In this document: positions 59,175-64,000 of the stretch, in pieces
Layout of the letters: every line of letters starts with the position of its first letter
How positions within the stretch are numbered: position 1 is the first letter of the stretch
Assembly: GCF_003325955.1 (NCBI RefSeq)
Contig: NZ_CP030929.1
Coordinates: 806,001 to 870,000, forward strand
DNA length: 64,000 nucleotides
Direction of reading: 5' to 3'
Source of the DNA: Aurantimicrobium sp. MWH-Uga1
GTDB lineage: Bacteria > Actinomycetota > Actinomycetes > Actinomycetales > Microbacteriaceae
The notes under the pieces: model-generated
What the model was told of the DNA's origin: nothing
The model's input: the letters and a program-made list of their open reading frames with translations, nothing else
Databases searched by the model: none
Position numbers and translations under genes: made by a program

Positions 59175-61402
59175 ACATCGTAAACAGCATCAATGCGTCG
59201 AACAGCGTTCAAGACACGATCAAGATGCGTAACGTCGCTCATTTCAAAAACAAAACGGCTTAACGCTAAGCGATCTTGCGACGTGCTGACCGTCGCAGAA
59301 AGTATGTTGACATGATGTTCTGAAAGAACACGGGTAACATCTGAGAGCAAACCAGAACGGTCTAAAGCCTCAATTTGAATTTGTACGAGGAATACGCTCT
59401 TCGACGAAGGTGACCATTCGACCTCAATCATCCGTTCAGGTTCGTTGAGCATATTCTGCACATTGTGGCAACTCGTTTGATGAACAGAAACCCCCTGGCC
59501 GCGTGTAACAAAACCAGAAATCGCATCTCCAGGAACAGGGGTGCAGCACTTGGCCAGTTTGACCAAAATATCTGGCGCCCCCCTCACCAACACTCCAGAG
59601 TCGCTGTGCAGTAGCGGTTTTGAGGGTCCGCGTGTGGGGAAAACAAATTCGACTTCTTCCGTGTCTCCATCTTCATGGATGCTGGAAAGAATCTTTTCAA
59701 TCACAGACTGAGTTGAAACGTGACCTTCCCCAACAGCTGCATAGAGCATCGAAACATCTTCATAGCGAAGAGTACTGGCTACTTCTGCTAGAGAATCTTG
59801 TGTCATGAGCTTCTGCAGTGGAAGATTTTGTTTGCGCATTGCTCGCGCAATGGCATCCTTGCCTTGCTCTATAGCTTCATCACGGCGTTCCTTTGTGAAC
59901 CACTGTTTGATCTTGTTACGTGTCCGCGTGCTCTGAACAAAGTTCAACCAGTCCTTACTCGGACCTGCATCTGGGTTCTTTGAAGTAAGAATTTCGATCA
60001 CATCGCCGCTAGAAAGTTTGCTTTCAAGCGGAACGAGTCGGCCGTTGACTTTGGCGCCCATCGTCCTGTGGCCAATTTCCGTGTGTACAGCATATGCAAA
60101 GTCGATAGGAGTTGCACCTGAAGGAAGGCCGATCACACGGCCTTTGGGAGTGAATACATAAACCTCTTTGGCGCCAATTTCAAAACGTAGAGAATCAAGG
60201 AACTCGCCTGGATCCTCTGTTTCTGCTTGCCAGTCTGAAATGTGTGCAAGCCAAGCCATATCTGTGTCCTGAACCGATAGCTTGTCATCACTCTTTCCAG
60301 TGGCCATTCGGTCTTTGTACATCCAATGTGCGGCTACACCGAACTCAGCACGATGATGCATTTCAGGTGTACGTATCTGGATCTCCACCGGACGTCCCTT
60401 GGGCCCCATGACAGTGGTGTGCAGAGATTGGTACAGGTTGAATTTAGGAGTTGCGATGTAGTCCTTGAAACGACCAGGAATGGGATTCCACCTGGCATGT
60501 ATGGAACCCAAAATTCCATAACAGTCGCGAACGCTATTGACGATTACTCTGATACCAACGAGATCGTAAATTTCATCAAATTCGCGACCTCGAAGCACCA
60601 TCTTTTGATAGATCGAATAAAACTGCTTTGGGCGCCCCTTGACTTCACCACGAATACGAGCAGCCTTGAGGTCTTGTTCAACGTCCCTGATCACAGACTG
60701 GACAAAAGACTCTCTTTCGGGAGTTCGTTGAGCGACGAGATTCTCAATTTCTTGATAGATCTTGGGGTGGAGCACTGCAAATGAGAGATCTTCGAGTTCC
60801 CATTTCAATGTTTGGATTCCCAAACGGTGAGCGAGAGGGGTATAAATTTCCAGTGTTTCCCGAGCTTTACGCTGGGCCGACTCGACGGGCATAAATCCCC
60901 ATGTGCGAGCATTGTGAAGTCGGTCTGCCAGCTTGATAACCAGAACGCGAATATCCTTGGACATCGCCACGATCATTTTGCGAACTGTCTCTGCTTGGGC
61001 GCTGTCACCATATTTCACTTTGTCGAGCTTTGTTACCCCATCGACCAACATGGCGACTTCAGCACCAAACTGTTCCCTGCACTGTTCAAGGGTGTAGTCC
61101 GTGTCTTCAACAGTGTCGTGCAGCAAAGCAGCAATAACTGTTTTGGGCCCAATTCCCAATTCCGCAAGTATCTGGGCAACTGCTACCGGATGGGTGATGT
61201 ATGGCTCACCAGAGCGACGTATTTGGCCTTCGTGAGCCTGATAAGCAACTTGGTATGCTTCCTCAAGTTGTAGAACATCAGTACGTGGATGGTGTTGTCT
61301 AACAGTTTTGACTAGACGTTCAAAACCACCTGTTGGCTGTGCCTTGCTAAATATTCGAGGCACAAGGCGTCTCAGTGATACTGAACTTGTTGTATCAACC
61401 AT
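59153..61402 (-). CDS. relA: Bifunctional (p)ppGpp synthetase/hydrolase
   Basis: This long RelA/SpoT homologue (Rsh) makes and degrades the stringent-response alarmones. The 749-residue protein has the hydrolase HD domain with LLHDTVEDTD (HD at residues 95-96), the synthetase domain with RGREFDEIYDLVGIRV, RFKDYIATPK, YQSLHTTVMGP and EIQIRTPEMH, then TGS (VYVFTPKGRVIGLPSGATPIDFAY), a zinc-finger/helical region and a C-terminal ACT domain (VQIQIEALDRSGLLSDVTRVL). Both catalytic centres look intact. It follows secF by 43 bases; the adenine phosphoribosyltransferase gene often found between secF and rsh is missing here. Its 3' end overlaps the convergent gene by 22 bases. Confidence 0.96.
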   Translation of the reverse strand: MVDTTSSVSLRRLVPRIFSKAQPTGGFERLVKTVRQHHPRTDVLQLEEAYQVAYQAHEGQIRRSGEPYITHPVAVAQILAELGIGPKTVIAALLHDTVEDTDYTLEQCREQFGAEVAMLVDGVTKLDKVKYGDSAQAETVRKMIVAMSKDIRVLVIKLADRLHNARTWGFMPVESAQRKARETLEIYTPLAHRLGIQTLKWELEDLSFAVLHPKIYQEIENLVAQRTPERESFVQSVIRDVEQDLKAARIRGEVKGRPKQFYSIYQKMVLRGREFDEIYDLVGIRVIVNSVRDCYGILGSIHARWNPIPGRFKDYIATPKFNLYQSLHTTVMGPKGRPVEIQIRTPEMHHRAEFGVAAHWMYKDRMATGKSDDKLSVQDTDMAWLAHISDWQAETEDPGEFLDSLRFEIGAKEVYVFTPKGRVIGLPSGATPIDFAYAVHTEIGHRTMGAKVNGRLVPLESKLSSGDVIEILTSKNPDAGPSKDWLNFVQSTRTRNKIKQWFTKERRDEAIEQGKDAIARAMRKQNLPLQKLMTQDSLAEVASTLRYEDVSMLYAAVGEGHVSTQSVIEKILSSIHEDGDTEEVEFVFPTRGPSKPLLHSDSGVLVRGAPDILVKLAKCCTPVPGDAISGFVTRGQGVSVHQTSCHNVQNMLNEPERMIEVEWSPSSKSVFLVQIQIEALDRSGLLSDVTRVLSEHHVNILSATVSTSQDRLALSRFVFEMSDVTHLDRVLNAVRRIDAVYDVYRVSEG

Positions 61403-61445
61403 AGCGCCTCCCTGAAGTTTCTATTATCTCGGGAAAACCTGAGAA

Positions 61446-62432
61446 CTATGCTGAAGTTTTGGACTGTTCAGCAAGTACCTTCTTGTCATACTTTTTGATT
61501 GCTGGCTCATTTTGACGCATCTGCACATACAGTGGCGTTGCCAAGAAAATTGTGGAGTAGGTTCCCACAAAAATACCAATCAGCAATGCAAGTGAAATAT
61601 CACGGAGGGTACCTGCACCGAGAACAAAGGCGCCGATGAAAAGAATTGCGGCTACAGGCAATGCTGCTACGACGGAAGTATTGATTGAGCGAACCAAAGT
61701 TTGATTAACAGCAAGATTCACTTGGTTAGCAAACGTCAATGACGCTTCTTTGGTGGATCCTTGAGTATTTTCGCGAATCTTGTCGAAGACAACAACGGTG
61801 TCGTAAAGGGAATAGCCCAATATTGTCAACAAACCAATCACTGCACCAGGTGTTACTTCGAACCCGGTAATGCCGTAAATTCCAGCAGTAATCACCAGGT
61901 CATGAACAAGAGCAACAATGGCGACAAAGGACATCTTCCAGGTGCGGAAGTAAAGTGCCATTACAAGAGAAGCAAGTACGAGGAAAACTAAGAGACCGCG
62001 AATAGCTTGCGTCGTGATGTCAGAACCCCAACTAGCCCCGATATATGAGCTTGTGACGTTGCTAATTGGTACTGCGTAAGCATCTGCCAAATTGACTCGA
62101 ATTTCACGGTTCTGTTCAGCAGTGAGCTGTTCAGTCTGAACACGAATGTTTGAATCCCCCAAAGTTGACACTTTAGGAACCATGTTGGGTTCGACTTCTT
62201 GGACGGCCAGAGTAGCTTTCGTTTGCGACATATCTGTCACATCAGAAACAACGAATTCACTTCCACCGGTGAATTCAATACCAAAGTTAAAACCACCCTT
62301 GAGAATGGGCCCAATGATGCTGACGAGAATCAGCACTGCAGAGATTGTGTACCATATCTTGCGCTTGCCAACGATGTTAAATGAACGTTCGCCTGTGTAG
62401 AGGTCATTACCGAACTGAGTAAAACTAGCCAT
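61446..62432 (-). CDS. secF: Protein-export membrane protein SecF
   Basis: SecF with SecD uses proton motive force to help the Sec translocon complete protein export. The 328-residue protein has six membrane helices. The first starts near 27, a periplasmic loop follows with the GIEFTGGSEF motif, and the later helices contain VALVHDLVITAGIYG, LTILGYSLYDTVVVFDKIREN with the conserved Asp and Arg, and LVRSINTSVVAALPV. Its ATG overlaps the secD stop by one base (TAATG). Complete. Confidence 0.96.
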   Translation of the reverse strand: MASFTQFGNDLYTGERSFNIVGKRKIWYTISAVLILVSIIGPILKGGFNFGIEFTGGSEFVVSDVTDMSQTKATLAVQEVEPNMVPKVSTLGDSNIRVQTEQLTAEQNREIRVNLADAYAVPISNVTSSYIGASWGSDITTQAIRGLLVFLVLASLVMALYFRTWKMSFVAIVALVHDLVITAGIYGITGFEVTPGAVIGLLTILGYSLYDTVVVFDKIRENTQGSTKEASLTFANQVNLAVNQTLVRSINTSVVAALPVAAILFIGAFVLGAGTLRDISLALLIGIFVGTYSTIFLATPLYVQMRQNEPAIKKYDKKVLAEQSKTSA

Positions 62433-64000
62433 TAGTTGTCCTCCTTCGTTTCAGAGGATTGTTGCGCTTTACGTTCGGCAATTGTTTGACGCTTCAGTGC
62501 TTCTTTAGAAGACTTAGCGAGCTTTTCAGAAGAGACACGTTGAGCAGGAGCAAATTGTGCACGCCCGCGATACGTGGCTCCCAAAGCCGAAGGATTCAGG
62601 CCGGAGAAGGTGCTACCACCGTTGAAAAATCTCGTTTGTCCCATGAGCTGAAGCATGGGGTGGGTGAACAGGGCAACTACGAAAAGATCAACGATTGTTG
62701 TCAAACCTAACGTCAACGCAAAACCACGTACGTTTCCAACAGCGAGAATGAACAGAATGACTGCCGCAAGGAAGTTCACGGTGTCGCTCGCAACAATGGT
62801 TCGTAATGCGCGCTTCCACCCAGCTTCGATAGCAGATTCAAGTCCACGTCCGTCACGTAGCTCATCTCGAATTCTTTCAAAGTACACAATAAACGAGTCA
62901 GCCGTGATTCCGATGGCAACAATCAGACCTGCAACACCTGCGAGAGAGAGTCGATACCCCTCACGCCACGACAAAATAGTGACAAGAAGGTAAGTCAACA
63001 GTGCCGCTACAGCCAACGAAGCAACAGTTACCAAACCCAGAGCGCGGTATTGGATCAGTGAATAAAGAACAACCAGAATGAGTCCTATAGCTCCGGCTAA
63101 TAGACCGCTCATCAATTGAGTAGAACCCAGTGTCGCTGAAATTGTTTCGGAAGATTGAACCTGGAAACCGATGGGAAGAGCGCCATATTTCAGCTGATCA
63201 GCAAGAGTTTTTGAGCTCTCTTGCGTGAAGCCACCAGTAATTTGAGCGCTACCAGTAGTAATTGCAGCGTTTGTAGAAGGAGCTGTAAGCACACGTCCGT
63301 CAAGAACAATAGCGAATTGATTTTGAGAACCGGTAAGACCAAAAAGACGGGTTGTCACATCACCAAACGCCTTGGTGCCTTTGTCATTGAAGGAGAGATC
63401 TACTGCCCACTGGCCCGTACTAGCTCCCGTTGAAGATGTCACCATGCCAGAGGAAGCATCAGAGATATCGGCGCCCGAAACTTCAACCGGTCCCAATAAA
63501 TACTTCACTGTGTTTGTGAAGTCACAAGTAATCAATGGCTGGTCTTCGGGAGCTGTGCTTGCAGCCTGAATATTTTCATCCGTGCACTCGAATTGCTCAT
63601 ACTGTGCCTGAAGAGCTGGGGTAATCCAATTCAGATCGCTTCCATTTGAGGGGGCAACAGCAGGAACAGAAGACAGATTTGGGTCAATCGGCCCCTGTGG
63701 AACGGGGGTAGCAGTTCCATCTGCTCCAACAACTGAAGTTGTCGGTGCACCGGCGATTAATACTGCGCGGAAATCGAGCTTTGCTGAGGCTTCAATACGA
63801 GCCAAGGTTGCGTCATCAGGTTGTCCAGGGATTGAAACAACAATGTTTTGATTTCCCTGTGTATTGATTTCCGCTTCAGAAACGCCCGCGGAGTCAATTC
63901 GTTGGCGAATGATGGCAACTGCCTGTGCCATTTGTTCTTCAGATACCTTCTGGCCGCTTTCGAGTTTGGGAGCGAGAACAATCTGTGTACCACCCTCAAG
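62432..64000 (-). CDS. secD: Protein-export membrane protein SecD (5' end beyond window)
   Basis: The frame is open from the right window edge, beginning LEGGTQIVLAPKLESG, to a TAA at 62432-62434, giving 522 residues of a protein that should carry one more N-terminal membrane helix. Visible are the periplasmic P1 region (MAQAVAIIRQRIDSAGVSEAEI), the conserved ALPIGFQVQSSETISATLG before the membrane domain, and five C-terminal helices with VAGLIVAIGITADSFIVYFERIRDELRDG containing the conserved Asp. A basic cytoplasmic tail of about 60 residues follows. An ATG at 63929-63931 exists but is internal, since the upstream codons are clearly SecD. Confidence 0.96.
   Translation of the reverse strand, partial: LEGGTQIVLAPKLESGQKVSEEQMAQAVAIIRQRIDSAGVSEAEINTQGNQNIVVSIPGQPDDATLARIEASAKLDFRAVLIAGAPTTSVVGADGTATPVPQGPIDPNLSSVPAVAPSNGSDLNWITPALQAQYEQFECTDENIQAASTAPEDQPLITCDFTNTVKYLLGPVEVSGADISDASSGMVTSSTGASTGQWAVDLSFNDKGTKAFGDVTTRLFGLTGSQNQFAIVLDGRVLTAPSTNAAITTGSAQITGGFTQESSKTLADQLKYGALPIGFQVQSSETISATLGSTQLMSGLLAGAIGLILVVLYSLIQYRALGLVTVASLAVAALLTYLLVTILSWREGYRLSLAGVAGLIVAIGITADSFIVYFERIRDELRDGRGLESAIEAGWKRALRTIVASDTVNFLAAVILFILAVGNVRGFALTLGLTTIVDLFVVALFTHPMLQLMGQTRFFNGGSTFSGLNPSALGATYRGRAQFAPAQRVSSEKLAKSSKEALKRQTIAERKAQQSSETKEDN

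Overview
This window is a dense stretch of actinobacterial core genome. The layout points to a low-GC, streamlined member of the Microbacteriaceae. Evidence for this is GTG/TTG starts, an actinobacterial-type integration host factor (mIHF) fused to guanylate kinase, a PriA without a usable ATP site, an ANTAR response regulator next to pyk, and gene order that largely matches the equivalent Mycobacterium loci as I recall them. Base composition looks close to balanced by eye; I did not compute it and do not name a genus. I saw no phage genes, transposases, CRISPR array or rRNA, and no gene-free stretch longer than 300 bases. Nearly all genes lie on the minus strand, so transcription mostly runs from high to low coordinates.

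Region by region, from low to high coordinates. (1) 1-9882: polA, rpsA, coaE, uvrB and uvrA (running off the left edge), a replication/repair and translation block. (2) 9929-12581: a plus-strand hotdog thioesterase, an ANTAR response regulator, tRNA-Leu(CAA) and pyruvate kinase, with a bidirectional terminator between the tRNA and pyk. (3) 12646-18658: gltB-gltD, glutamate synthase. (4) 18837-27188: a mixed histidine/tryptophan operon (hisE, hisG, hisF, hisI, trpE, two small membrane proteins, trpC, trpB, trpA) ending in lgt. (5) 27212-35842: rpe, rsmB, fmt, priA, metK, coaBC, rpoZ and the mIHF-guanylate kinase fusion. (6) 35793-44439: the pyrimidine operon pyrR, pyrB, pyrC, a PH-like membrane protein, carA, carB, pyrF. 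A PyrR-binding RNA loop sits directly against the pyrR Shine-Dalgarno sequence. (7) 44501-49732: nusB, efp and the shikimate cluster aroE, aroC, aroK, aroB, aroQ. (8) 49736-54989: mltG, ruvX, alaS, a 62-residue membrane protein and rpsD. (9) 55131-64000: rarA, divergent from a plus-strand trio (membrane-anchored cyclophilin, DUF349 coiled-coil protein, AbiEi-like protein), then rsh (relA/spoT), secF and secD (running off the right edge).

Functionally the window joins amino-acid synthesis (Glu, His, Trp and the chorismate route), UMP synthesis from bicarbonate to orotate and OMP, coenzyme A and SAM supply, initiator-tRNA formylation, protein export and the stringent response. Many neighbours overlap by 1, 4 or 8 bases, indicating translational coupling in long transcripts.

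No wholly new system stands out. The best leads are the predicted PyrR translational switch at 44445-44472, the mIHF-guanylate kinase fusion at 34901-35842, the uncharacterised membrane proteins embedded in the pyr and trp operons, a start-codon hairpin on polA, and an orphan AbiEi-like gene whose 3' end overlaps rsh.
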